A stretch of 46,660 nt of DNA, from assembly GCA_029861425.1 (NCBI GenBank), contig JAOTZH010000003.1, forward strand, positions 1-46,660. Reading direction: 5' to 3'. Under the pieces are notes generated by a model that had not been told where the DNA came from, ran no database searches, and saw nothing but the letters and a program-made list of their open reading frames with translations. Source of the DNA: Gemmatimonadota bacterium (GTDB lineage: Bacteria; Gemmatimonadota; Gemmatimonadetes; Palauibacterales; Palauibacteraceae). Positions 24,486 through 32,869 of this stretch are shown piece after piece. Within the stretch, counting starts at the first letter, position 1. Each line of letters begins with the position of its first letter. A program made the position numbers and the translations under genes.

Positions 24486-26675
24486 TTACGGAGTGCCGAT
24501 CAGCTCCTGCAACAGCGCCTCGGCCTTGTAGACGCTCCTCAGCGCCTCGGTGATCCCGGCCGAATGCACGCCCACCGTGCGCCCCGAGCCCGTCCGGAAC
24601 AGGAACTCGTTCGGCAGCTGCTCGATGTTCCCGTCGAACGCGATCCCGACGACGCGCGCATCCTGGTCGATCATGGGGCTGCCGCTGTTTCCGCCCGTGA
24701 TATCGTTCGTCGTCACGAAGTCGAGTGGCGCGTCCAGGTTCACGTCGGCCCGGTTGGCCTCCCAGGCGGCCGGCAGCGTCCAGGGCATCTCGTTGCCGAA
24801 GGCCGCGGCCCGTTCGTACATGCCACCCATGGTGGTGTTCGACGGTGCGAACGTCCCGTTGTACGGGTAGCGCTTCACCACTCCGTCCGTGATCCGGAGC
24901 GTGAACGTCGCGTCCGGCGGCAGGTCGGTCCCGAACGCCGCGAACTGTGCCCTGGCGAGTCGCTCCTCCTGTACCACCTCGGCGGCCTGGATCCCCTCCC
25001 AGCGCGGCAGGAGTTCCGCGTGGGCGTCCACCATGTGGATTGCCAGGCGAAGGAATGGGTCGTCGGTGGTCGCGAGGGTCGCGGCCCCCTCCGCCATCAA
25101 AGCGCCGCGCCGGTTCGGATCGAGGACCTCTGTCGACGCCAGTAGCCGCGAGGCCGCTTCGGCGGGCGTCTCGTCACCCTGGAAGGCCAGGGCCAGGAAC
25201 GGATCGTCCTCCGCCAGCCACCGCCGCGCGACGTCGAGCCGAAGCTCCAGAAGCATCTCCGCAAGCTGGACGGGTAGGCCCGGCGGTCCTCTCAGTTGCG
25301 CCTCGGACGCCGCGAGCGCCTCACCCTGGAATTCCTCCGCGCGCTCGGCCTCGGGCATCGCCATGTCGCGCAGATACCGAACGAGCATCGTGGCCATCAT
25401 TACGGTCGGATCTCCGCCTCCGAACAGCGGGTCGTTCGCGTTCAACGCCGGACTCACACGCATCTTGTCGTACTGGATGTCCGTAAGACCGTCCCACGTA
25501 TCGCCGAACTCGGCCGCCAGATCGGGGTCGTTCGCGATTCGGGTCCGGAACTCGGCCTCCCAGCTCATCTTCTGACCCATCAGGAGCGTGTCCCGGAGTC
25601 CCTCGAGCTGGCCGCTCAGCGCCTTCAGACTGTTCTCGATGCCGAAGATCTGCTCCCGGACGCTCCGCTCGGCCTCCGGGCCGAAGCCCGCGATGGTCCT
25701 GAACACATCGCGCTGGCCCTCGAGCACGCGGATCAGGAACGGGTGTCGATATGCCTGCTCGTAGAGGAGCTGCCCGACCGTCGCGCCCCGGTCCGTCGAA
25801 CCCGGATTCCCGGTAACGAACACCACCTCGCCTTCATCGGCTCCCTCGGCGTCCCATTCGAAGTGGTGTGGCGTCGAGCTGGGTGTCGTCCCGTCTTCCT
25901 CGTAGGCTCGCACGAACGCCACGTCGAGCGCGTAGCGCGGATACGTGAAGTTGTCGGGGTCCCCGCCAAAGAACCCGGCCTGGAGCTCGGGCGCGAAGAC
26001 GAGCTTCACCGGGGAAAAGCGCCGGTACTCGTACAGCTGGTACTGGCCACCGTTGAAGAGCGCCACGACCTGGCACTCGTTCTCCGAGTCCGTCTCGCAG
26101 GACTCCTCGATAGTGGTGCGTTCGGCTTCCTGCGCCGCCGCGGTCTCCTGGTCCGACCCGCCGGCCTCCGCTGCCGCACGCACCCGATCGGTCACGCTCG
26201 AAATCGCGACCAGCTGGTCCAGAAACAGATCCGGGCAGACGAGCTCGTCTTCTCGCGTCGCGGCGTAAAAGCCGTCCTCGACGTAGTCGCTGGCAGCCGT
26301 CGACACCGCCTCGACGCACGCCCGCGCGCAGTGGTGGTTCGTCATCACGAGCCCGTTCGGGGAGACGAACGACGCCGAACAGCTCTCTCCGTAGCGCACC
26401 GATGAGAGCTGCACGTGTTCGAGCCACTCGGCGGTCGGACGGAACCCGTATGCCTCCTCCCAGTAGTCGAGCGGGGCGTTCTCGAACGTCCACATCGTCC
26501 CGGTCTCGATACCCGAGAGCTGGGCCCGCTCCGCGGCGCGTTGTGCCTGCTGTGACGGCTCGAGCTGCACGGTCTGACCGCGGACGGGCTGAACCTGCAT
26601 GAGTCCGATCAAGCCCAGTCCGAAAGCGACGAGCGGGCGAAGTAAACGTTGGCGGAGCGAGACGGTACCGGACAT
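24486..26675 (-). CDS. S46-family dipeptidyl-peptidase
   Basis: A 729-residue protein, the usual S46 length, from ATG 26675 with AGGA seven bases upstream. A signal peptide ends near VRGQ (residue 33). The chymotrypsin-type catalytic set is present: the TNHHC histidine (114/115), D251 in YPRYALDVAFVR, and S664 in GGNSGSP. The residue 18 after the serine is G682, in AFDGN. In the known DPP7/DPP11 comparison, Gly at this site goes with hydrophobic P1 preference and Arg with acidic P1, so a DPP7-like specificity is inferred. It releases dipeptides from N-termini outside the cytoplasmic membrane and is a leading sign of a proteolytic lifestyle. Confidence 0.95.
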   Translation of the reverse strand: MSGTVSLRQRLLRPLVAFGLGLIGLMQVQPVRGQTVQLEPSQQAQRAAERAQLSGIETGTMWTFENAPLDYWEEAYGFRPTAEWLEHVQLSSVRYGESCSASFVSPNGLVMTNHHCARACVEAVSTAASDYVEDGFYAATREDELVCPDLFLDQLVAISSVTDRVRAAAEAGGSDQETAAAQEAERTTIEESCETDSENECQVVALFNGGQYQLYEYRRFSPVKLVFAPELQAGFFGGDPDNFTYPRYALDVAFVRAYEEDGTTPSSTPHHFEWDAEGADEGEVVFVTGNPGSTDRGATVGQLLYEQAYRHPFLIRVLEGQRDVFRTIAGFGPEAERSVREQIFGIENSLKALSGQLEGLRDTLLMGQKMSWEAEFRTRIANDPDLAAEFGDTWDGLTDIQYDKMRVSPALNANDPLFGGGDPTVMMATMLVRYLRDMAMPEAERAEEFQGEALAASEAQLRGPPGLPVQLAEMLLELRLDVARRWLAEDDPFLALAFQGDETPAEAASRLLASTEVLDPNRRGALMAEGAATLATTDDPFLRLAIHMVDAHAELLPRWEGIQAAEVVQEERLARAQFAAFGTDLPPDATFTLRITDGVVKRYPYNGTFAPSNTTMGGMYERAAAFGNEMPWTLPAAWEANRADVNLDAPLDFVTTNDITGGNSGSPMIDQDARVVGIAFDGNIEQLPNEFLFRTGSGRTVGVHSAGITEALRSVYKAEALLQELIGTP

Positions 26676-26707
26676 CGAGCGTCCTTTCTGAAAAAGCGCG
26701 TGTGGCG

Positions 26708-26717
26708 GGTTCGAACC
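26708..26717 (+). repeat. GGTTCGAACC palindrome, copy 1
   Basis: A 10-bp perfect palindrome in the divergent gap between the S46 peptidase and a small lipoprotein gene. The same sequence recurs at 41253-41262. It resembles a tRNA T-loop but no tRNA fold surrounds it. Confidence 0.3.
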
Positions 26718-26799
26718 TGCCTACGGAGGATACCGGTGGCGTTCGCGACGGAGTACCCCGGTGCGTCGGTTACGATCACCCGGACTCGAGGGATAGGCG

Positions 26800-27288
26800 A
26801 TGATGATGAAGTACAGGATCGCTCTGGCAATGCTGGCGGCGGGCGCAGTCGCGTGTGGCCCCGACGAGCAATCGACTCTGGAGGAGCGCCACGAATCGGT
26901 CGCTGAAGCGGGAGCCTCCGTGATGCCGTTCGATCTCGACGAGACCACGCACGTGTTCGAGATCGACGAGACCGGTGGCCTGCAGCAAGTCGTCGCGGAC
27001 TCCAATGACGCGGAGCAGATCCGCTTGATCCGAGGGCATCTGTCCGAAGAGGCCGCGCGGTTCGCGCGTGGCGACTTCCACGACCCCGAGATGATCCACG
27101 GGCACGATATGCCGGGACTCCACGCTCTCGTCACCGGACAAGACCGTCTGACGATCGAGTACTCGGAGATCGAGCGCGGTGCGCAGATCATGTACTCGTC
27201 GGAGGATCCGGCTCTGGTACAGGCGATCCACGAATGGTTCGAAGCTCAGCTCGCGGATCATGGGGAGCACGCGCAGGCGCATCGTTAG
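26800..27288 (+). CDS. Small lipoprotein-like conserved hypothetical
   Basis: A 162-residue protein with three successive in-frame ATGs (26800, 26803, 26806); GAGGGATA lies upstream. The leader RIALAMLAAGAVACG ends at a cysteine in a plausible lipobox (AVAC). The mature part has a recognisable pattern: TTHVFEIDETGGLQQVV, IRLIRGHLSEEAARFARGDF, a HGHDMPGL segment, and a C-terminal IHEWFEAQLADHGEHA. I remember this pattern from proteins often labelled aspartate carbamoyltransferase in databases, although nothing here resembles that enzyme. Several His and Asp residues near both ends could bind metal. Function unknown. Confidence 0.65.
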   Translation: MMMKYRIALAMLAAGAVACGPDEQSTLEERHESVAEAGASVMPFDLDETTHVFEIDETGGLQQVVADSNDAEQIRLIRGHLSEEAARFARGDFHDPEMIHGHDMPGLHALVTGQDRLTIEYSEIERGAQIMYSSEDPALVQAIHEWFEAQLADHGEHAQAHR

Positions 27289-27341
27289 GCACCGACGCCG
27301 ATCCATCGTCCCGCGGGGCGGGGACGTGTAGCTTCGCGTTC

Positions 27342-28397
27342 ATGCCAATGCTAGCTCGAATCGGCTCGTTCGCCGTTCTGGACACCTGGAGCCTGCGGTT
27401 CATGGCCGTGTTCATGTACGGGGCCTTCCTCGTCTTCGCGGGGGCGGCCACGTATGTCGTCGTCGAAGGGTGGAGCTTCGCCGACAGCCTCTACATGTCC
27501 GTCATCACGCTCACGGCGGTCGGATACCAGGAGGTCCGCCCGCTGACTCCCAGCGGGCGGGTCGTGACGATGGCGATTCTCGCTCTGGGGATCACGTGGC
27601 TCGGGATCTGGTTCGCGCTCATCACCTCGTTCATCGTCGAGCTCGACGTTCGGAACTTTCTGCGAAAGCGCCGCATCATGAAGGAGATAGAATCGCTGTC
27701 AGGCCATGTCATCCTGTGTGGTGCGGGGCGGACCGGCATTCGAGTGATCGAGGAGCTGATGCCGACCCCGGAGACCCTGGTCGTCATCGAACACGACCAG
27801 GCTCAGATCCAGGCGGCTCGCGAGGTCGCGGGGGAGAAACTCCTGGTCGTCGAGGGAGACGCGAACCACGACTCGACTCTCCATCAGGCGGGCATCGAAC
27901 GGGCGTCGGGTCTGGTCGCTTCGCTCGGGCGTGACGAAGACAACGTCTACGTTTGCCTGTCCGCGCGAGCGCTCAACCCCGATCTGACGATCGTGGTTCG
28001 TGCCTACGAGGAAGAAAGCACGGAGAAGCTCTACCGGGCGGGAGCCGACCACGTCGTGAGCCCGAACGTTACCGGCGCGGTGCGCATGGCGTCGGTGCTG
28101 CTCCGACCCTCGGTGGTGTCCTTCCTCGACGTTGCGACCCGATCTCCCGAGATCGCTCTGCGGATCGAGCAGTCGACGGTGGGCCCTCGTTCGGGCTTGA
28201 ACGGGAAGACGCTCTTCGAAGCCGAGATTCGGGAGAACACGGGTCTGATGGTCATTGCCCTCAGGAAGAAAGAGGGCGCGGACGGCGAATTCGTCTTCAA
28301 CCCCGGCGCCGACACCCGGCTCGACGCGGGGGATGAGCTCATCGTCCTGGGCAAACCGGACCAGATCGAGACGCTCCAGGGATACGCCGAGGGGTAA
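27342..28397 (+). CDS. Two-TM potassium channel with RCK (TrkA-N/C) domains
   Basis: A 351-residue protein from ATG 27342. Two transmembrane helices (about 20-41 and 75-98) flank a pore helix and the selectivity filter T58-A-V-G-Y-Q, close to the classical TVGYG. A Rossmann RCK domain follows (HVILCGAGRTGIRV; acidic E at the end of strand 2 in VVIEHD). A TrkA-C-type domain (LNGKTLFEAEIRENTGLMVIAL, then L.AGDELIVLG) closes the protein. The layout is that of MthK-like ligand-gated K+ channels of the inner membrane. The Q after GY departs from the commonest filter but is seen in bacterial relatives. It converges on the flavoprotein gene at 28425. Confidence 0.9.
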   Translation: MPMLARIGSFAVLDTWSLRFMAVFMYGAFLVFAGAATYVVVEGWSFADSLYMSVITLTAVGYQEVRPLTPSGRVVTMAILALGITWLGIWFALITSFIVELDVRNFLRKRRIMKEIESLSGHVILCGAGRTGIRVIEELMPTPETLVVIEHDQAQIQAAREVAGEKLLVVEGDANHDSTLHQAGIERASGLVASLGRDEDNVYVCLSARALNPDLTIVVRAYEEESTEKLYRAGADHVVSPNVTGAVRMASVLLRPSVVSFLDVATRSPEIALRIEQSTVGPRSGLNGKTLFEAEIRENTGLMVIALRKKEGADGEFVFNPGADTRLDAGDELIVLGKPDQIETLQGYAEG

Positions 28398-28424
28398 CCG
28401 TCCTCGAGAGGCCGGCGGCGAGAG

Positions 28425-29672
28425 TCAGGCGGCCGCCGGGCCGCCCCCGCTCAGGAGCGTCGTCAGGTGTGCGCTCAGGTCGGTCGCGTCGTCGGCCGCC
28501 CCGTCGATGAGGCTGGACTTCCGCCTTCGCTGAAACGGCAGCCCCATCACGTACACGCCCGGAGCTTCCACGACGCCCCCCTCGTGCTCGAGACGTCCCT
28601 TTCGATCGAACACGGGAAGGTCGATCCAGGAGTGATCCGGGCGGAAGCCCGTCGCCCACACGATCGTTCGGATCTCGCCGGACGCGAGGTCCATTCCGAG
28701 CGGCGGTGACGCGTCGACGCGCGTCGTCTCGAACCGTTGAGCCGGCTCCACGACGCTCTCGAGCGCGTTCTGCGCCACCCACTCGTCGATGGTGTTGAGC
28801 AGTCGGTTCATCTTCAGGTCCGCGAGGGACGCCAGGTTCGGTAGCGACCCCGAGAACTGAGCCTTTCCGCCCGTGATCCCGGCAAGCCGTCCGATCAACT
28901 TCACGCCGAGGTCGGTGAGCGAATTGAGGTCGACCGTCCGCCGGTCGTTCGATCCCGCGAGCTGCAGGGACGGGAGATTACGCACCCGCTCGAGGTTGTC
29001 GTATGCCTCATATCCCTCGTCGAGCACACCGCAGCGGTCCATCCACCACTTGATGTCGCGCCCGCGGTACACGCGAGGGACCCGTACGTGCTCGCCGACC
29101 GACAGCGTCACCTGACGGCCCGAGCGCTGTAGCTCCGCGGCGATCTGGGTGCCAGTCGATGAGGCGCCGACCACCATCACGCCGCCATCGGCGATCTGAT
29201 CCGGATTCCGATACTCCTTCGGGGTGATCTGCTCGATTCCCGTCGGGATCGCCACCGCCAGCGCGGGGACGTTCGGGACCGCGCACGCCCCGCTCGCGAC
29301 CACCACCGTCTTCGCCTGCCAGCCCCCCCGGTCGGTGTCGACCACGTACCCGCCGTTTCTGGCACGGACCGACGAAACGCTCGTGTGGGTTCGGATGGGC
29401 GCGGAGATCACCTCGGCGTAGCGCTCGATGAAGGAGATGGTCTCCGACATGTCCCGGAAGCCATCCGGGTCATCCCCTTCGTAACCGAAGCCGGGGAGCC
29501 GGCTCTGCCAGTTGGGGGTGAGCAGGCGGAGCGAATCCCACCGTTCCGTCTTCCACGTGTTCGCCACCTCGCCGCGCTCGAGGACCACGTGGTCGATCGA
29601 GCGTTCGGTGAGGCAGTGGCTCATCGCCAGTCCGGCGTGCCCCGCTCCAATGACGACCGTCGTCGTTCGCAT
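28425..29672 (-). CDS. FAD-dependent monooxygenase-like oxidoreductase (CzcO/FMO type)
   Basis: A 415-residue protein from ATG 29672. FAD-binding VIGAGHAGLAM opens the protein. A second Rossmann motif, VVGASSTGTQIA at about 170, binds NADPH. ATGFRPDHSW is the family's C-terminal ATG motif, and WDSLRLLTPNW is typical of CzcO/FMO-type flavoproteins. These enzymes oxygenate or oxidise small substrates; the name CzcO (cation-efflux associated) does not imply a metal role. It lies 31 bases downstream of the OsmC gene on the same strand, so the two probably share a transcript and an oxidative-stress or detoxification context. Confidence 0.87.
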   Translation of the reverse strand: MRTTTVVIGAGHAGLAMSHCLTERSIDHVVLERGEVANTWKTERWDSLRLLTPNWQSRLPGFGYEGDDPDGFRDMSETISFIERYAEVISAPIRTHTSVSSVRARNGGYVVDTDRGGWQAKTVVVASGACAVPNVPALAVAIPTGIEQITPKEYRNPDQIADGGVMVVGASSTGTQIAAELQRSGRQVTLSVGEHVRVPRVYRGRDIKWWMDRCGVLDEGYEAYDNLERVRNLPSLQLAGSNDRRTVDLNSLTDLGVKLIGRLAGITGGKAQFSGSLPNLASLADLKMNRLLNTIDEWVAQNALESVVEPAQRFETTRVDASPPLGMDLASGEIRTIVWATGFRPDHSWIDLPVFDRKGRLEHEGGVVEAPGVYVMGLPFQRRRKSSLIDGAADDATDLSAHLTTLLSGGGPAAA

Positions 29673-29703
29673 CGAACTCGTCTCACGAATCCGGTCGGCT
29701 CGG

Positions 29704-30261
29704 CTAGTTGACCGAGACCGACACGTTGGTCGGGTTCGTGATGACGTCGTATACGGCGGAGCGCTTCTGCGACTGCGCGACCACGGCCGCGATGTCTTCC
29801 TCGCTCGCGTCCGCGTCGATGTCGTAGTGCACGTTGATCCCGTCGAAGCCGTTCCGCACCTCTCCGTCGATCCCGAGAATCCCCTGGAGGTCCATCCCGG
29901 CTTCCAGCGTGGCGGTGACCGAGCGGAGCTGGATGTCGCGATGCTGTGCGACGGAAGCGACGCCCGCTGTCAGGCAGCTTGCCAATGCCGCCAGAATGAG
30001 TTCGGTCGGTGTGGCACCTTTGTCTTCCGAGGCGAAGACCTCCGGGTGGTCTGCATCGAACGTGAACTCGGTGCGGTGCGCCTGCTCTTCGCCGAGTCCG
30101 AAGAAGCTCTTGACCGACGACCGACTGTGCGTCCCGTTGATCCACTTGCAGCTCGCCCGCCACTTGAACTGTGCCGCCTCGGGGGCTTCGGTCAGGGCCT
30201 CGCGGGCCCCCAGCAGGGCTTCGACATCGACGCCGTTGTCGACGGGGGTAGCGGTCTCCAT
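29704..30261 (-). CDS. OsmC-family protein
   Basis: A 185-residue protein from ATG 30261 with GGAGGAGGAT just upstream. OsmC features are FTFDADHPEVFASEDKGATPTELILAALASCL, with the active-site cysteine in ASCLTAG, and the C-terminal strand SAVYDVITNPTNVSV. Canonical OsmC/Ohr peroxidases use two cysteines. The second position here (SAVYDVI) has no Cys, so either a one-cysteine mechanism or a non-peroxidase role is likely. Cysteine also appears earlier (RASCKW), but outside the catalytic position. It is probably cotranscribed with the flavin monooxygenase that follows. Confidence 0.87.
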   Translation of the reverse strand: METATPVDNGVDVEALLGAREALTEAPEAAQFKWRASCKWINGTHSRSSVKSFFGLGEEQAHRTEFTFDADHPEVFASEDKGATPTELILAALASCLTAGVASVAQHRDIQLRSVTATLEAGMDLQGILGIDGEVRNGFDGINVHYDIDADASEEDIAAVVAQSQKRSAVYDVITNPTNVSVSVN

Positions 30262-30423
30262 CGGATCCTCCTCCGTATTTGCTCGTTCATGAGCGGGCTC
30301 GCACACTAGTCACCGGCCGTCCGACGCGGCAACGTCCCGGCGCTCAGCCAATCCGTCGCTTGTCGCCCTGGTCCGACGAGCCGCATCATCCGGTACATCC
30401 CACATAACAGGAAAGGTAGGGAA

Positions 30424-31587
30424 TTGGGCTCACCGTTCTCCCGAGTTCGCTACGACGTGGTCATTGCGGGCGCCCGGTGCGCTGGAGCGTCAACGGCGAT
30501 GTTGCTTGCCAAGCGCGGGCTTCGGGTCCTGGCGGTAGATCCGGTCGCCTACGGTCGAGACACCCTGTCCACGCACGCGATGATGCGGGGTGGGGTGCTT
30601 CAGCTTCACCGCTGGGGACTGCTCGACCGGGTGCGCGCGGCCGGAACGCCGCCGATCGCCAGCACCACATTCCACTACGGTGGTGAGTCCGTGCGCGTCG
30701 AGATCAAGGAGCGCGACGGCGTCGATCGACTGTTCGCCCCGAGACGGACGGTCCTCGATCCCATCCTCGTGGACGCGGCGAGAGAGGCCGGTGCCGAGGT
30801 CGTGTACGGCCAGTCACTGGTCGATCTCCTGCGCGACGACGAGGGTCGAGTGGTCGGTGCGCGAATGTCCGGTCCGGACCGGGAGGTCACGGATGTCACG
30901 GCCGATCTCGTGATCGGGGCCGACGGCATGCGGTCCAGGGTCGCCCGCATCCTCGGTCTCGAGGCAGACTACACCGCCCCGCATGCCGCGTGCTCGATTT
31001 ACGGCTACTGGCCGGACGTCGCTCTCGAAGGAAATCACTGGTTCTACGAGGCCGACGTCAGCATCGGAACGATCCCCACGAACGATGACGAAACGTGTGT
31101 TTTCGCTCTGATCCCGCGCACCCGCTTTGCCGCGCGAGGCGAGAGAACGACGGGGGAGCTTCACCTCGAAGCACTCCGAGCGGTCTCACCCGATCTCGGG
31201 GACGACATCGCATCTCGGACGGACACGGTCAAAGTCCGCACGTTCGCAGGAGCGCCGGGGTTTCTCCGGCCGGCGGCCGGCCCGGGTTGGGCGCTCGTGG
31301 GCGACGCCGGCTATTTTCGCGATCCGATCACGGCACACGGGATCACCGACGCCCTGCGGGAGGCGGAGCTACTCGCTCGGGCGATCACCGGGAACGGTTC
31401 CGGCGACCTGTCGCACTATCAGGCCGGGCGGGACGCCCGGGTGAAAGGGCTCCTGGACGTGACCGACCGGCTCGCATCGTTCGATTGGACAATGGACGAG
31501 GTGCAGGAGCTCCACCTGGAGCTCACGCGGCAGATGAACGCCCAGGTCGCCGTGCTGACGGCTGGAGGAGAGCCTCACCAGCCGTGA
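30424..31587 (+). CDS. FAD-dependent oxidoreductase of the geranylgeranyl-reductase/PHBH-like superfamily
   Basis: A 387-residue protein starting at TTG 30424 behind AGGTAGGGA; no earlier start fits. The FAD-binding motif is DVVIAGARCAGASTAM, with R-C in place of the common GPAG turn. DLVIGADGMRSRVAR is the DG motif of group A flavin monooxygenases, and ALVGDAGYFRDPITAHGITDA is the GD motif that contacts the FAD ribityl chain. The cysteine in GARCAG is characteristic of one actinobacterial and gemmatimonad-type subgroup, from memory. The substrate is unknown. It diverges from the OsmC gene by 162 bases and converges on the propeller lipoprotein gene. Confidence 0.84.
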   Translation: MGSPFSRVRYDVVIAGARCAGASTAMLLAKRGLRVLAVDPVAYGRDTLSTHAMMRGGVLQLHRWGLLDRVRAAGTPPIASTTFHYGGESVRVEIKERDGVDRLFAPRRTVLDPILVDAAREAGAEVVYGQSLVDLLRDDEGRVVGARMSGPDREVTDVTADLVIGADGMRSRVARILGLEADYTAPHAACSIYGYWPDVALEGNHWFYEADVSIGTIPTNDDETCVFALIPRTRFAARGERTTGELHLEALRAVSPDLGDDIASRTDTVKVRTFAGAPGFLRPAAGPGWALVGDAGYFRDPITAHGITDALREAELLARAITGNGSGDLSHYQAGRDARVKGLLDVTDRLASFDWTMDEVQELHLELTRQMNAQVAVLTAGGEPHQP

Positions 31588-31609
31588 AAGACGCTGCGCC
31601 GAAAACTCT

Positions 31610-32869
31610 TCAGCGACCCTCCGTTTGGCTCGATCCTCGCCCCACCTCGAGACGCACGATGTACTGCACATCGAGGTCGTCTCTCCACACGCCGTAGATC
31701 CGGTCGCCGACGAACGTCCTCGGCTGAAAACGCGGAGGCATCTCGACCACGCCGAGGTAGCGGCCCTCCGCGTCGAACACGTCCCATCCCGGCGCCCCGA
31801 AGTCCTCGATGAAGTTGTACCGCTCGATCTCTTCGTCGGAGAGGTCGGCAGGGGACTGGACCGGTTGCACCCACATCGAACCGTCCGGGCCCAGCCGCAG
31901 CATGTAGAACGCCGGGAAGAACTCGGCGAACCCGACGCGGCGGTGGTTCTCGGCGATGCCCGCCGGCGTCACGCCGATGTCCGTCCACCGGCGATCGAGA
32001 TAGATGAACAGCGCCCGAATGTCACGCTCCCCGATCGGCCTCGGCTCATGCGCCTTCGAAACAATACGCCGGATGTTTCCGTGGCGATCGTGGAACATGA
32101 TTCGGTACTCGCTGTTCACGGCGTAGAGAACGGTGAGCGAGTCGCTGAGGATCCAGGTCGGTTCCGGCGTGAAGAACTTGAGACCGCCTTCCTGGAACAA
32201 CCCGCCGGACGGTACGACGAGCAGGGTGTCTCCGAACTCGCCCGAGGTCTCGACGACCCGAATGACGTCGCTCGAGTTGGCGAGCGGGTCCCTTGGTGTG
32301 CCGGGACGGACCTGGACGGCGCCTTCTTTCGAGGTCGGATCCCAGATGAAGTTCAGCGGTCGTCCGAGATCGAGGTCGACGCGCGCACTCGCCCCCGGGC
32401 TCCCGTCAGGGAGAAACCGGTTGATGCGCTGATTCGCGAGGTCAGGGACGAGCAGCGTGTCCCCTTGTGTGATCAGGATCTGCATGACGCCCGGAGCGAA
32501 CTGACCGGGACCGGAGCCGGGCGCGCCGAGCGTGTGGATGAACTCCCCGTCGGGGGAGAAGACCCGCACCTCGCTGGCCTGCCGGTCCGAGACGAAGATC
32601 TCGCCCTTCGAGTTGACGCCGACGGAGCCGACCTGGCCGAACTGGTAGTCAGGGTCGCCGCCCGCCGCCCCGATCCGGAGATCCTCGACGACCGTCCACC
32701 TCTCGTCTTCGCGCCACAGTCCCCGGTTGGAGTTCGCCACGACGACGACCCCGGCGCTGTCCGAGACGACGCCGGACCAGCCGGTGTTGCTTTCGTTACG
32801 ATCGCCCGGGGAGCAGGCGGTCGAGGTCGCGAGGATGATCCCCGCGAATAGGAGTCGGGACCGCGTCAA
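31610..32869 (-). CDS. Six-bladed beta-propeller lipoprotein
   Basis: A 419-residue protein. TTG 32869 overlaps the stop of the upstream amidase gene (TTGA, 32866-32869) and gives a proper lipoprotein leader ending in the lipobox STAC. The mature part has NHL-like blades: FGQVGSVGVNSKGEIFVSD.Q.SEVRVFSPDGEFIHTLG, GSGPGQFAPGVMQIL, DTLLVPDLANQRINRFLPDG, and a last blade around WDVFDAEGRYLGVVEMP. Such propellers bind ligands or partner proteins at the cell surface; no catalytic set is visible. Coupling to the cell-wall amidase suggests a joint envelope role, but this is inference. Confidence 0.82.
   Translation of the reverse strand: MTRSRLLFAGIILATSTACSPGDRNESNTGWSGVVSDSAGVVVVANSNRGLWREDERWTVVEDLRIGAAGGDPDYQFGQVGSVGVNSKGEIFVSDRQASEVRVFSPDGEFIHTLGAPGSGPGQFAPGVMQILITQGDTLLVPDLANQRINRFLPDGSPGASARVDLDLGRPLNFIWDPTSKEGAVQVRPGTPRDPLANSSDVIRVVETSGEFGDTLLVVPSGGLFQEGGLKFFTPEPTWILSDSLTVLYAVNSEYRIMFHDRHGNIRRIVSKAHEPRPIGERDIRALFIYLDRRWTDIGVTPAGIAENHRRVGFAEFFPAFYMLRLGPDGSMWVQPVQSPADLSDEEIERYNFIEDFGAPGWDVFDAEGRYLGVVEMPPRFQPRTFVGDRIYGVWRDDLDVQYIVRLEVGRGSSQTEGR

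Noticed and set aside
25296..26405. Long + strand open frame (about 369 codons) over the S46 peptidase
   Set aside because: Antisense to a complete S46 protein; Arg/Leu/Val-rich shadow.
26701..26735. tRNA T-arm-like GCGGGTTCGAACCTGC followed by a possible acceptor strand
   Set aside because: The 5-bp T-stem does not pair in tRNA register, and no matching acceptor, D or anticodon arms were found upstream.
26723..26768. Imperfect ~20-base tandem repeat (CGGAG..TACC..GGTG..CG) in the S46/lipoprotein gap
   Set aside because: Copies differ at several positions and need gaps to align; too weak to list as a repeat.
31625..32851. Long + strand open frame (about 408 codons) over the propeller lipoprotein
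   Set aside because: Sense strand shows propeller blades and a lipobox; the antisense frame has no family features.
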